A program made the translations under genes and the position numbers. The notes under the pieces were generated by a model. It was not told where the DNA came from, ran no database searches, and saw only the letters and a program-made list of their open reading frames with translations. A stretch of DNA of 45,368 bases from Flavobacterium tructae (GTDB taxonomy: Bacteria > Bacteroidota > Bacteroidia > Flavobacteriales > Flavobacteriaceae), in NCBI RefSeq assembly GCF_002217475.1, contig NZ_MUHH01000010.1, positions 1 to 45,368 of the forward strand, read 5' to 3'. This document shows positions 1 to 7,751 of this stretch, piece by piece. Each line of letters opens with the position of its first letter. Positions within the stretch are counted from its first letter, which is position 1.

Positions 1-173
1 TCAAGCTTTTTAATAGTGGATAAATCATTTATCTTGATATCTAAAATAACAGTAGGTTGATTTTCATTGGAAAATTCAGTGTACTCTATATTCTCAATGC
101 AATCAATTGGTTGTGCGGTTTTGTTTGTGTTACACGAAAGAACCAATAAGCTTATTAAAAGTATTTTTTTCAT
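1..173 (-). CDS. Lipoprotein, 5' part only; candidate immunity protein
   Basis: The gene runs off the left edge, so only about 57 N-terminal residues are visible. It begins MKKILLISLLVLSCNTNK, a short lipoprotein signal peptide with lipobox VLSC, so the mature protein should be lipidated and face the periplasm or outer membrane. Its ATG overlaps the stop of the upstream metallopeptidase gene (ATGA, 170-173), which implies translational coupling. Inference: a membrane-anchored protein coupled to a putative peptidase effector fits an immunity protein acting in the periplasm. The visible residues match no family I recognise. Confidence 0.7.
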   Translation of the reverse strand, partial: MKKILLISLLVLSCNTNKTAQPIDCIENIEYTEFSNENQPTVILDIKINDLSTIKKL

Positions 174-1060
174 AAAGTGATATTTTTACCAGGTACGTAT
201 TCAATAAATTCTTGATAATCGTCATGCTTTCCAAATGCTTTTTTAAAGTCATCTTTATACATGTTTGAACTTGCTGGAGTATTAAAATACATTCCAGCTT
301 TAAATCGAAATGATACAAAAGGCCAATTTTTGTCAACTAGAGTTTGATGGGTATATGCCCTATTCTCTGAATTTATCGTTGTGTTATTCTTTAAATCTTT
401 TATACAATCTTCAAGGTGCTTGTGTTCATGTGCGCAGATACTCATAATGTCATAGCCAGTGTCAAAATTAGATCCAAGATGAGAATAACAGATACTTATT
501 TCACCTTCAAATTTTTTTAAATATTCTGAATAATCAGTATATCCCCCAATTCTGGTTATTGCAAATCCTGTACCTTCAAGTTGGAATCTTCTAGCTTCTG
601 TGTATTTACTATTTCGTCTTTGAATCTCAGCTTTATCTAAATGCCTGTCTAAATCATCTGCATTTGTAATTGTTTTATATTTTAATTCATTCAAACTAAA
701 ACCGGCCTCAGTGTAATAATGATTAAAAATTTTTTCAGCGATTTTTAATTTGTTTTCCATTGACAAATCAGTAATTATAGTTCCATATTGACCACCAACT
801 TTGATATTTACTATATTACCTCTGCCATCAAAAGATACTTGTTTGTCATAAAAACCCTTAGGAAGATTGGTTCTGGAATAGGGATTTTTTATAAAATCTC
901 TCCCCAAAATATAAATTTCTTTTTTGCTTCGTTTAGTTGAACCCAAATAATTTCCAGACATATCAAAAAAATCTCCTTCTACGGTATTGCTAATTTTTAA
1001 AGTAACTTGTTTAAAATTAGTATTACCATTAATTTCTTTTATCTGAAGTGTTATATCCAT
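170..1060 (-). CDS. Putative HExxH zinc metallopeptidase, candidate secreted effector
   Basis: A 296-residue protein without a signal peptide. Residues 208-220 read ICAHEHKHLEDCI, an HExxH zinc motif (H211, E212, H215). A downstream acidic residue in NSENRAY (E232) is a plausible third ligand, as in gluzincin-like enzymes. The first 100 residues look beta-rich and may be a docking domain. The gene overlaps the 3' end of the PAAR-like gene by 10 bp and the start of a lipoprotein gene by 4 bp. Being last-but-one in a spike operon, without an export signal and followed by a lipoprotein, suggests a cargo toxin carried by the spike tip. The peptidase motif is seen; the effector role is inferred. 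No named toxin family was recognised. Confidence 0.65.
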   Translation of the reverse strand: MDITLQIKEINGNTNFKQVTLKISNTVEGDFFDMSGNYLGSTKRSKKEIYILGRDFIKNPYSRTNLPKGFYDKQVSFDGRGNIVNIKVGGQYGTIITDLSMENKLKIAEKIFNHYYTEAGFSLNELKYKTITNADDLDRHLDKAEIQRRNSKYTEARRFQLEGTGFAITRIGGYTDYSEYLKKFEGEISICYSHLGSNFDTGYDIMSICAHEHKHLEDCIKDLKNNTTINSENRAYTHQTLVDKNWPFVSFRFKAGMYFNTPASSNMYKDDFKKAFGKHDDYQEFIEYVPGKNITL

Positions 1061-1695
1061 GTTGTATTTTGTTTTGATGATTCGATTTTTATAATTTCTC
1101 TCAACTCTGCAAAACCATTTTCATTGACTATCCCGCTTAAACTAATTTCTCTACTCCCTTGATTTATATCTTTGCCCTCTTTTTCATCTACAATTATAGT
1201 GATTCTTTCTCCAGCTTCATAGTTAATAGTTTTAACTAGAAGACCTATTTTTTCATCATACGAAGCATTTTTTATATTATTTTTTAAATCTCCGGTCATC
1301 CAGGAAGCACTGACAATTTGTCTTGGTTTTATAACTTCCGGCGCGGAATAATTATCAAATATAACAATTTTCGATTCAGTTTGTTGCGAACTTGTAATAC
1401 TAATCTCTCCTCCAACGTTGCATGCTAAGGTTGAGGTTTTTACAAGAGCTTTTTTATCTCCTTCAAATACATTATTTGCAGGATTTTCCCATTTAGTTAG
1501 AAAAACAGGACTGCAGTTTTTTTGATTTATTGCACATATTCCGGAAAGAGGAATTTTGAAAGTTAGGTCACTATCGGTAGCCATTAACTTTTCCTGAATA
1601 AAAATGTTGTTTTGAGATTTTACGTCCAAAACGCCCCCTGTAGCACCTTGATCACAGATACACAAGGCACCATTACATACATATTGGGTAGCCAT
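1051..1695 (-). CDS. DUF4280 PAAR-like spike-tip protein with C-terminal extension
   Basis: A 214-residue protein. Residues 1-105 carry the DUF4280 pattern: an early cysteine cluster (CNGALCICDQG) and a late TSTLACNVGGEIS segment, as in PAAR-like tips of contractile injection systems. Residues from about 125 to 214 form an extra beta-rich domain (around VSASWMTG, LLVKTINYEAGERITI) that resembles a segment of the 1372-residue protein at 10215. The gene lies 3 bp after the gpV-like spike and overlaps the metallopeptidase gene by 10 bp. Inference: it caps the spike and couples the effector to it. PAAR-like proteins of this type accompany both type VI and extracellular injection systems, so it does not settle the system type. 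Confidence 0.8.
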   Translation of the reverse strand: MATQYVCNGALCICDQGATGGVLDVKSQNNIFIQEKLMATDSDLTFKIPLSGICAINQKNCSPVFLTKWENPANNVFEGDKKALVKTSTLACNVGGEISITSSQQTESKIVIFDNYSAPEVIKPRQIVSASWMTGDLKNNIKNASYDEKIGLLVKTINYEAGERITIIVDEKEGKDINQGSREISLSGIVNENGFAELREIIKIESSKQNTTWI

Positions 1696-1698
1696 AAT

Positions 1699-2631
1699 TT
1701 AATTAATTTTTACTTTTTCTCCGCTTATAATAGTATCTCCCGTGGCATTAATATTGATTTTTTCAGTCGATTTAATATTTATGTTTTTTGCTTCGATGTT
1801 AATATCTCCTTCGCTTTTTAAAGTAATGGCTGTTTTTCCTTTCAGTTCAATTAAATTTTTATCGTTTTTTCTTAATTGGATACTGTCATTTTCGCTATTT
1901 AATTCAAAAACTAATTTTTCAGCTTCTTGATCGTTAAATAAAAGACCGGAAATTTTATGCTGATCTATTGTTATTGTACTTTGCTTTTTCCCCTCTTGAT
2001 TATTTAATTTTAAAGAGGCCTCATTCTTTTTTAAAGTTAATGCCAGACATTCTTTTACCTGTTTGTCTTTAATCGCATTAAAAGTTGTTATGAGGCTATC
2101 AGATGTAAAATGTGTAATTGCTAGTGGTTTTTCATCGTCATCAAAGTAGCTTACTTTAAAGTTTCTATCTTTGTTAAATTCGATTTTAGCTACATCAATG
2201 ATTTTTGTTTCGTTAGTTTCCGTTATCAAATCAGTTTTTACATAACGAATTTGTAGTAGCTCGCCATCACTGCTGTAATCAAAAAGTAATTTTGGTTCAT
2301 TTGTTCCTTGTATTCTTCCCATTAATCTATCGACTTCTGAATATTGCGAGATAAAAGCTCGGGTTTCAACTCCGTCTATAATAGTAGCCAGAACCCAGCT
2401 GTCTTTTTTAGGAATGGTGATAATTCCCTGTTCCAAATCCTGAATAGAAGCTTTTAACCTTACATTTTTAAGAATGGCGCCATCGGCACGCATAATGTTT
2501 ACCGTATAAGCGTCTTCAGGATTGTGAAATGATTCTATTTCATTATTTATTTCGATCACTTTTGCCGCAAAAGTTTCAATGATCTGATTTTTACTGGCAA
2601 CATCTTTTATTAAATCGGTTATATTTCCCAT
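1699..2631 (-). CDS. Phage baseplate protein V / gp5-like spike
   Basis: A 310-residue protein. The first 100 or so residues look like an OB-fold (NPEDAYTVNIMRADGAILKN, then WVLATIIDG), as in gpV/gp5 and VgrG. Residues 255-310 are short repeats alternating hydrophobic and polar residues (INIEAKNINIKS, INATGDTIISGEKVKIN), typical of a trimeric spike beta-helix. In phage P2 the spike and hub are separate proteins, as here; in type VI systems they are fused in VgrG. The gene lies 12 bp after the hub and directly before the PAAR-like tip. The spike role is supported by fold signatures and order; the parent system is not resolved. Confidence 0.75.
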   Translation of the reverse strand: MGNITDLIKDVASKNQIIETFAAKVIEINNEIESFHNPEDAYTVNIMRADGAILKNVRLKASIQDLEQGIITIPKKDSWVLATIIDGVETRAFISQYSEVDRLMGRIQGTNEPKLLFDYSSDGELLQIRYVKTDLITETNETKIIDVAKIEFNKDRNFKVSYFDDDEKPLAITHFTSDSLITTFNAIKDKQVKECLALTLKKNEASLKLNNQEGKKQSTITIDQHKISGLLFNDQEAEKLVFELNSENDSIQLRKNDKNLIELKGKTAITLKSEGDINIEAKNINIKSTEKININATGDTIISGEKVKIN

Positions 2632-2643
2632 GATATATTTTTA

Positions 2644-3942
2644 TTAAACTTCTACTCTTCTTCCAATGTAAATTCTTTGTCGATAACCGTTTTCACCATA
2701 AGTTCGTACGACTTTTTCAACCTGAAAGGTTCCGTTTTTTTCTTTATCCTTAGCGTTTTCCAGAATTACTTTATCCGTTGGTCGAACAAACGGCTCTCCA
2801 AAGGTGAGAAAGGAACCTTCAAATCCGCTGGGCTTAGATTCCATTGCTCTCAAAGCAGCATATTGGTACAGCTCTGAAGCCACTTTTGTCGTTGTTTTTT
2901 CAAAAGTTGTAGGATCTTTAGGTAAATCCTCACTATCACTGTGCAATACGTGGGTTTTTACTAATTGTCCGTTTGGATCACCCAGTTCAATGTAAATTGG
3001 GGTGTTAGAATTTTTAAAGTACTTTTCTACTCGTGTACGGGTATTTTTTGTCGATTCATTAACTACAACTAGCTTATCTTCAATAATGTTGTAGCGAAAT
3101 CTGAAACGTGCTTTCCCTAAAAAGTTCCCGGAAGCGGCTTGAATTGTTTTGTTTAGTTGTGTACTCAAAAGCTGAAGTCCCTGATTGATTAGTTTTTTTA
3201 CAACTGCCCCGGCCAAAGGGCTTTGGATAAAATTGCGATCGATAAAACTGCTTAATTCTCCGGTTGTGTGTTTTTGCGGGTTATTGGTAATTGTAAGTAC
3301 AGGTTGGGCTTCTTCCATTTTAAAGTAGGTGTAGATTCCTTTATCTTTCAGCATTTCGAAAACTTGAGCCAATGTTTGTCCTCTGTTAATCATTAGATTT
3401 CCTAAATTTTCGTCAAGAGCATCTATCTTCAATGGAAGATTTAGCGGTTTGATTCTTTTTTCAAGAAACGTTTTTGGATTAAAGTTTTCGACATTGGTGG
3501 TTGGATTAGTGGCTACAACATTCAAAGTGTCATTTTTGTCCTGAGCATCGGTATTATCTACTGCTTTTATTTTTTTGAAGGCATACATTAAGTCCTCACA
3601 GGTTATCGTAGCATTGGTATCGGATTGTACTCCTGTAATATAACCCCTAAAAGCCGGTTTGTAATCTCCGTCGTATCCTAAAAATATTTCTATGAAGTTT
3701 TCAACTTTAAAAAAATCATGAATTGTTTTTTGTTCACCGCTTGCATTTGCAAATAAGTTCTGATCAAAGCCTTTGGTATCGGTATATACTTTTTGAGGCA
3801 TAACAATCGTGGCGGTGTCGGTTAATGATTTATAGGAGCTATTGATTTCTATGTTTTTGACATAGGTAAATTCATAAAATTTCGGACTGGGGATGAGCCT
3901 CACCGTTTCATAAACTTTAATTTTGGCATTTAGTTTAAGCAT
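2644..3942 (-). CDS. gpD/gp27-like baseplate hub protein
   Basis: A 432-residue protein. It starts with a beta-rich region that describes itself by pattern as a hub domain (EINSSYKSLTDTATIVMPQ at about 32-50, then ENFIEIFLGYDGDYKPAFRGYI near 82-103). A mid-region segment follows (TLAQVFEMLKDKGIYTYF) of the kind seen in gp27/gpD hubs, and the end is a beta-rich stretch (EPFVRPTDKVILENA, VRTYGENGYRQRIYIG). It overlaps the upstream DUF6046-like gene by 8 bp and is followed after 12 bp by the spike. A hub directly before a spike is the usual baseplate order. The assignment rests on motif feel and synteny, not on a search. Confidence 0.65.
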   Translation of the reverse strand: MLKLNAKIKVYETVRLIPSPKFYEFTYVKNIEINSSYKSLTDTATIVMPQKVYTDTKGFDQNLFANASGEQKTIHDFFKVENFIEIFLGYDGDYKPAFRGYITGVQSDTNATITCEDLMYAFKKIKAVDNTDAQDKNDTLNVVATNPTTNVENFNPKTFLEKRIKPLNLPLKIDALDENLGNLMINRGQTLAQVFEMLKDKGIYTYFKMEEAQPVLTITNNPQKHTTGELSSFIDRNFIQSPLAGAVVKKLINQGLQLLSTQLNKTIQAASGNFLGKARFRFRYNIIEDKLVVVNESTKNTRTRVEKYFKNSNTPIYIELGDPNGQLVKTHVLHSDSEDLPKDPTTFEKTTTKVASELYQYAALRAMESKPSGFEGSFLTFGEPFVRPTDKVILENAKDKEKNGTFQVEKVVRTYGENGYRQRIYIGRRVEV

Positions 3943-4492
3943 TGTCTCTGATTATTAGTTCTACAGTTTCGTCTGATGTGGCGCTGGCCGTGAATTTTTG
4001 AATGTTTTTTGTTCCGGAAATAGAAGGAATAGAGTAGGAGTCTATAACCAGTTCGTAAATACCAAATCGGTTCAGAATGGCATGAGTTACCCTCAAAGCA
4101 TAGGGAGCATTTAGAAATTGTTTCAATAAGAAAAGTTTCTCTTTTGGATATTCATCTCCACTTTCGTTGGCAATTAGTCCTTCAATCGAAATATTAAAAT
4201 CACCATTTGTAATATGTTCTTTAATGGTTGAATCTCTGCCTTCTATTCCTTCTTTTCTAATAACTTTTGAGCGATTTAAATTAACTGTTACCGCATCTAT
4301 ACGCAAACTAGGCAGATTGAGATCATTCTTTACCAGAGGTTCAAAAATTAGGGGAGCAAAGACTCTTAGATTAAATTCGCCTCCGGTTTTATCGATAATA
4401 AAATCTTTCGATTCAGATTCGTTATAGTTAATACCCGTATATTCAGTATCTTTTGAGTCTAAGATTTCGTTTACATTAAAATTGAATTTCAT
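3935..4492 (-). CDS. DUF6046-like baseplate-associated protein
   Basis: A 185-residue protein of a type found in Bacteroidota prophage and tail-like clusters. The central part (about residues 68-140: VNLNRSKVIRKEGIEGR, TIKEHITNGDFNISIEG, YPKEKLFLLKQFLNAP) matches my memory of DUF6046 proteins. It may be a baseplate wedge or hub-adjacent protein comparable in place to LysM/gp53-like proteins, which is inference from position directly before the hub. There is no signal peptide or membrane segment. It overlaps the hub gene by 8 bp, so the two are likely translated together. Confidence 0.55.
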   Translation of the reverse strand: MKFNFNVNEILDSKDTEYTGINYNESESKDFIIDKTGGEFNLRVFAPLIFEPLVKNDLNLPSLRIDAVTVNLNRSKVIRKEGIEGRDSTIKEHITNGDFNISIEGLIANESGDEYPKEKLFLLKQFLNAPYALRVTHAILNRFGIYELVIDSYSIPSISGTKNIQKFTASATSDETVELIIRDNA

Positions 4493-4507
4493 TATTTTTT
4501 TTAGTTT

Positions 4508-4978
4508 TTAGTTGGAGAATGTTTTAGCGAAGGCTGTAATAAAGGTGTTTTCGAGTCTTGTTTCGTTGTGTTTCTGCAGCCAGAGTGCTTCTTCGATTAA
4601 TTTATAAAATTCATCCATAGGTAATTGATAAGGATCTACCTGAAAAGCTTGGCGGATAAGTGCTGCGGATTTCTTAAACTCGTCTTTTTGAGGTGTTGCA
4701 TTGATGGTAAATTCACTATCCGACCGAATCATTGAGATGATTGAATTTCCTGCAGAAAGCATGAATTCGTCCTCATAATTTTCTTTTTCAAGTACACATT
4801 CTTTGAACAGAAACAAAATTGCATCATGAGGATCATCATTGTATCGTTTTTGATAAGTAAGAAATGTTGTGAGAGATGGTTTTTTGCAATATGCTGTTAT
4901 AGATTGATCATCAGAGGTAAGTTTTAATACATTACCATATTTTTCTTTTAGTTTTTCGATTGCTGTTTCGTCTAACAT
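4508..4978 (-). CDS. Probable tail assembly chaperone-like protein
   Basis: A 156-residue, mostly helical acidic protein that opens LDETAIEKLKEKYGNVLKL. The start, a short KEKYG segment followed by a predicted strand and then helices with a 'PxxTTFLTYQKR' motif, resembles small phage tail chaperones that guard the tape measure. No tape-measure gene follows it here; the next gene is the DUF6046-like protein after 15 bp. No frameshift site was noticed. The chaperone label is a weak inference; what is secure is a conserved-looking cytoplasmic gene inside the tail operon. Confidence 0.45.
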   Translation of the reverse strand: MLDETAIEKLKEKYGNVLKLTSDDQSITAYCKKPSLTTFLTYQKRYNDDPHDAILFLFKECVLEKENYEDEFMLSAGNSIISMIRSDSEFTINATPQKDEFKKSAALIRQAFQVDPYQLPMDEFYKLIEEALWLQKHNETRLENTFITAFAKTFSN

Positions 4979-5005
4979 TTTTTTGATTTTAAGAATTTTG
5001 ATGTT

Positions 5006-5200
5006 TTAAATAGAACTGTCTGTACTTTCTCTTTTCAGGATTTCGGTAAGACTTTCAGTGGTTTGTAACGGATTTAAAGGAGTAATGTTAAAATTTCCAA
5101 TAATAATGTTGCCTTCGGGTTGCTGCCCGAAAGGGTTTTTAAAATTACTCATGTCTGGTGCCGAAGGTATTTCTCCTAAATCTCTGGATGTAGAATTCAT
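5006..5200 (-). CDS. Small protein at the head of the tail operon
   Basis: A 64-residue ORF, rich in Pro, Asn and Ser, with no signal peptide or membrane segment. A GNIIIGNFNITPLNPL core is its only hydrophobic part. It is the first gene of the leftward run, 27 bp ahead of the chaperone-like gene, and its ATG follows a 380-bp gene-free stretch. I do not recognise it. Length, operon position and direction favour a real gene. Confidence 0.5.
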   Translation of the reverse strand: MNSTSRDLGEIPSAPDMSNFKNPFGQQPEGNIIIGNFNITPLNPLQTTESLTEILKRESTDSSI

Positions 5201-5583
5201 GATTGATTTGATGTTTAAAGGTTGGTAATACTGTTTAAGATATTCTCAATAGATGAGGTAGTTACTTTCAGGATATTCCCGTAAGTAAGTGGTGTTTTTA
5301 TATTGATTTTGAGAGTGCTAACCGATTTTATTAGCAGATGTAAAAATAAGGCATTGGGAGTCGGAAAACGAAAAATATGCTCCTCGTTTTCAGTAGTTTC
5401 AGTAGATAGCTGTTTTCTTTAAATGTAGATGTTTAGTAAATTGAGGTAGTTTAAAAAGTAGGGCGGAATGAAAAGAGTTAAGCCTAAAAGAGATTTTTTA
5501 TTCTTTTAGGCTTAACATTATTATTCGAATGTAATTCGAGATAAACAAAGATGAATATATTTTAAGATTTTTTTTTTCTTCTC
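5201..5583. other. Gene-free leader of the tail operon with repeated CAGTAG motif
   Basis: No convincing ORF lies here. The stretch holds a hairpin terminator for the fibre gene on its right (5477-5516) and, nearer the tail operon, an inverted pair GAAAACGA/TCGTTTTC (5364-5371 and 5384-5391). Next to this pair is TTTCAGTAGTTTCAGTAGA (5388-5406). The same TCAGTAGTTTCAGTAGA string forms half of a palindrome in the divergent region at 10101. It is therefore a candidate operator for coordinated control of the module. Confidence 0.5.
5477..5516 (-). terminator. Hairpin terminator after the 689-residue fibre gene
   Basis: A perfect 15-bp inverted repeat, GTTAAGCCTAAAAGA (5477-5491) and its complement (5502-5516), with a 10-base AT-rich loop. 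It lies about 70 bp beyond the fibre stop at 5584 and would separate the fibre unit from the tail operon. The T-run after the stem is weak, so termination efficiency is uncertain. Confidence 0.6.
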
Positions 5584-7653
5584 CTATAATAGAGGAGAAG
5601 CGTAAGTTTTAATGCTTAAAGTGTCTGAAGCATCTCGCTCCTCATAAAATAATTTATGATTAAATTTATTCATCTGGATTTTCATTTCATCTAAATCTAC
5701 TGAATTGATGTAAACATCTCTTCCTGATGCAGAGGTGGAAATATAATTTACACTGCTTGTGATGCCATTAAATATAGTATTGCCTAGTTTAGACCTATTG
5801 AAAATGGACATTGAAAATATTAAACAGTTGTTGAATATTAATTTACTATAATTGGTATATATTGGTGAAGCTTCATTACGTAAGTTATTATAGAAATATA
5901 AAGTACTGTTTTCAATTATTGAGTTGTTAAAATTATAAGATGGTAATGCCCCACCCAGAAGAACCTTGTTTAAGGACGAACTTTGTATGTTTTCGATTTT
6001 GATCCATCTAACAGAAGGTTTGCTCCCACTACTGTAATTGTTAAGATTAACACCGATTACGGAATTACTGATTTGAGAAAAAGATGATGCATCAATTGAT
6101 AGTTGAGATAATGATTTCAAGTTATTAATTACAATTTTTGAATTAATATTATAAAGGGTATCTAAAAATAAGCTGTTGGATATCTGGCTAGAATTTCCGG
6201 TAATTACTACTGAGCATACAAATGTTGTATTTGATAATGTTTCGGCATCTACATTCGTGTCAAAATTAAGTTCTCCTAAATTATACTGAATTACTGTATT
6301 CTCAAATAACCCGGAAACTTTCATCATTTTGACATTAACAGGCTGATGATTCTGATCTAATTTGAAAATCGTAAAATCTTTAGCGTGAATGTTTGAGCTA
6401 ACTTCCATTGTAAAATCAACAATCTTTGTATCGGCATCGATTGTTAAAGATTTATAGTCTAAATCGTGGGCGACATAGAATCTTTCTGATGTTGCGGTAG
6501 TTGATTTAGTTGCTGTAAATTGATAAACACCTGCAAATCCTGTTAAAGAAGTTACCGGTTGATCTTGGTTCAGTGTTTTTAAAATAGAATCAGCCGAAAT
6601 TTTCCATCTGCGATAGCGCTGTACCCTCCAGTCAATTTTAAGATCAATATTGAGAGCCTTGTTGTATCTTCTTAAAATTGTTCCTTTTTTAGCGACACTT
6701 CCTTCTATAGGTAGTTTATACTCAATAATATCGTCAGGATAGGTTACTGATTTTCCCTCTAATTCGAACTCTTTTGTTGATTTTGCTTTTAAAATAATTG
6801 ATTCTAACGGAACGTTAAGATTTTCATCTGCTGACATATCCATGTATGCCGCGCCATTGTGAACTTCAGTATTTAATACTCCTCCCGGGCGTATTACGGG
6901 ATTCCCATTAACGTCATTTACCGTTAAATTGTCAGCAATTCCATTGGAGTATTTTGGCATCGAATATTCAAATTCTAATCCTATGATGGATTGCATTCCA
7001 TTGGCAAAACGAAAATAATAGCCTTGAGAGGCAACGGTAGTCACGGTTGTTGTTGAGCCAACAAGTAATGGGCCTGTGTAGTCATTGGGAAGTTTAGTGA
7101 TAACAACCGTTTTACCTACAGTTAAATTTAGGTCATAACCAACATCGAGAGCAGCATACTTTGCGGGAAAAGAATTTATTCGTCTTTTAAATAGTGTTGG
7201 TGCAGAGTTTGATCCATTAATGGTATAAATGGTTTGAAAATCATTGATCAAATAATAATTGCCCGGGATCAATGAATTGGATTCTACCAGATTTAATACT
7301 TTTTCTGTATTCACATTATTTTCACTCCTTATAAGATTATTTACAAAATCATAAACTGCTTTTGAAGACGGGTAATCAGTATCGGTTGATAATGAGGAAA
7401 GTGCCATATTTTTATTAGCAATGTTTTCTTTTGATGCAAATAAAGTTTCATGAGCAGTTTTATCCGTTTTATGATCTTCAAATTGAGTTCTTTCAGTTTT
7501 ATTATTTAAAGTTTGTGCCAGATTCTCAATAGAACTCTGCGGAATCTGTTCGTCTTTATGCCAAAAGCTTTGCCAGGTATCCGAAAATTGTTTTTGAGTG
7601 GGTTTTTTGCCGGTTTTGAACCAGCTTAGAATGGTGTTGATATTTGTTGGCAT
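5584..7653 (-). CDS. Large tail-fibre-like protein with conserved N-terminal anchor
   Basis: A 689-residue protein. Residues 8-40 carry the anchor motif ILSWFKTGKKPTQKQFSDTW...SFWHKDEQIP, which recurs at the start of the 353-residue fibre gene at 9874. Residues 45-75 are a heptad-like linker ending in KTDKTAHETLFASKENIANK, a fibre trimerisation-type sequence. The rest is Asn/Ser/Thr-rich beta sequence without known enzyme motifs, with many 'NNSxIxNS'-like turns near 480-640 that suggest a right-handed beta-helix. No signal peptide. By family logic it would bind the particle through its N-terminus and a surface receptor through its C-terminus. Fibre identity is inferred from architecture and context. 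Confidence 0.6.
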   Translation of the reverse strand: MPTNINTILSWFKTGKKPTQKQFSDTWQSFWHKDEQIPQSSIENLAQTLNNKTERTQFEDHKTDKTAHETLFASKENIANKNMALSSLSTDTDYPSSKAVYDFVNNLIRSENNVNTEKVLNLVESNSLIPGNYYLINDFQTIYTINGSNSAPTLFKRRINSFPAKYAALDVGYDLNLTVGKTVVITKLPNDYTGPLLVGSTTTVTTVASQGYYFRFANGMQSIIGLEFEYSMPKYSNGIADNLTVNDVNGNPVIRPGGVLNTEVHNGAAYMDMSADENLNVPLESIILKAKSTKEFELEGKSVTYPDDIIEYKLPIEGSVAKKGTILRRYNKALNIDLKIDWRVQRYRRWKISADSILKTLNQDQPVTSLTGFAGVYQFTATKSTTATSERFYVAHDLDYKSLTIDADTKIVDFTMEVSSNIHAKDFTIFKLDQNHQPVNVKMMKVSGLFENTVIQYNLGELNFDTNVDAETLSNTTFVCSVVITGNSSQISNSLFLDTLYNINSKIVINNLKSLSQLSIDASSFSQISNSVIGVNLNNYSSGSKPSVRWIKIENIQSSSLNKVLLGGALPSYNFNNSIIENSTLYFYNNLRNEASPIYTNYSKLIFNNCLIFSMSIFNRSKLGNTIFNGITSSVNYISTSASGRDVYINSVDLDEMKIQMNKFNHKLFYEERDASDTLSIKTYASPLL

Positions 7654-7751
7654 GATATATTTGAATTAATTATATGCAATTTTACCCGAAGCGGTAGATA
7701 TGCAGAGTGATAAAAAAGTGTCTAAGATATTTTTGTCTTATTTAGGGGATA

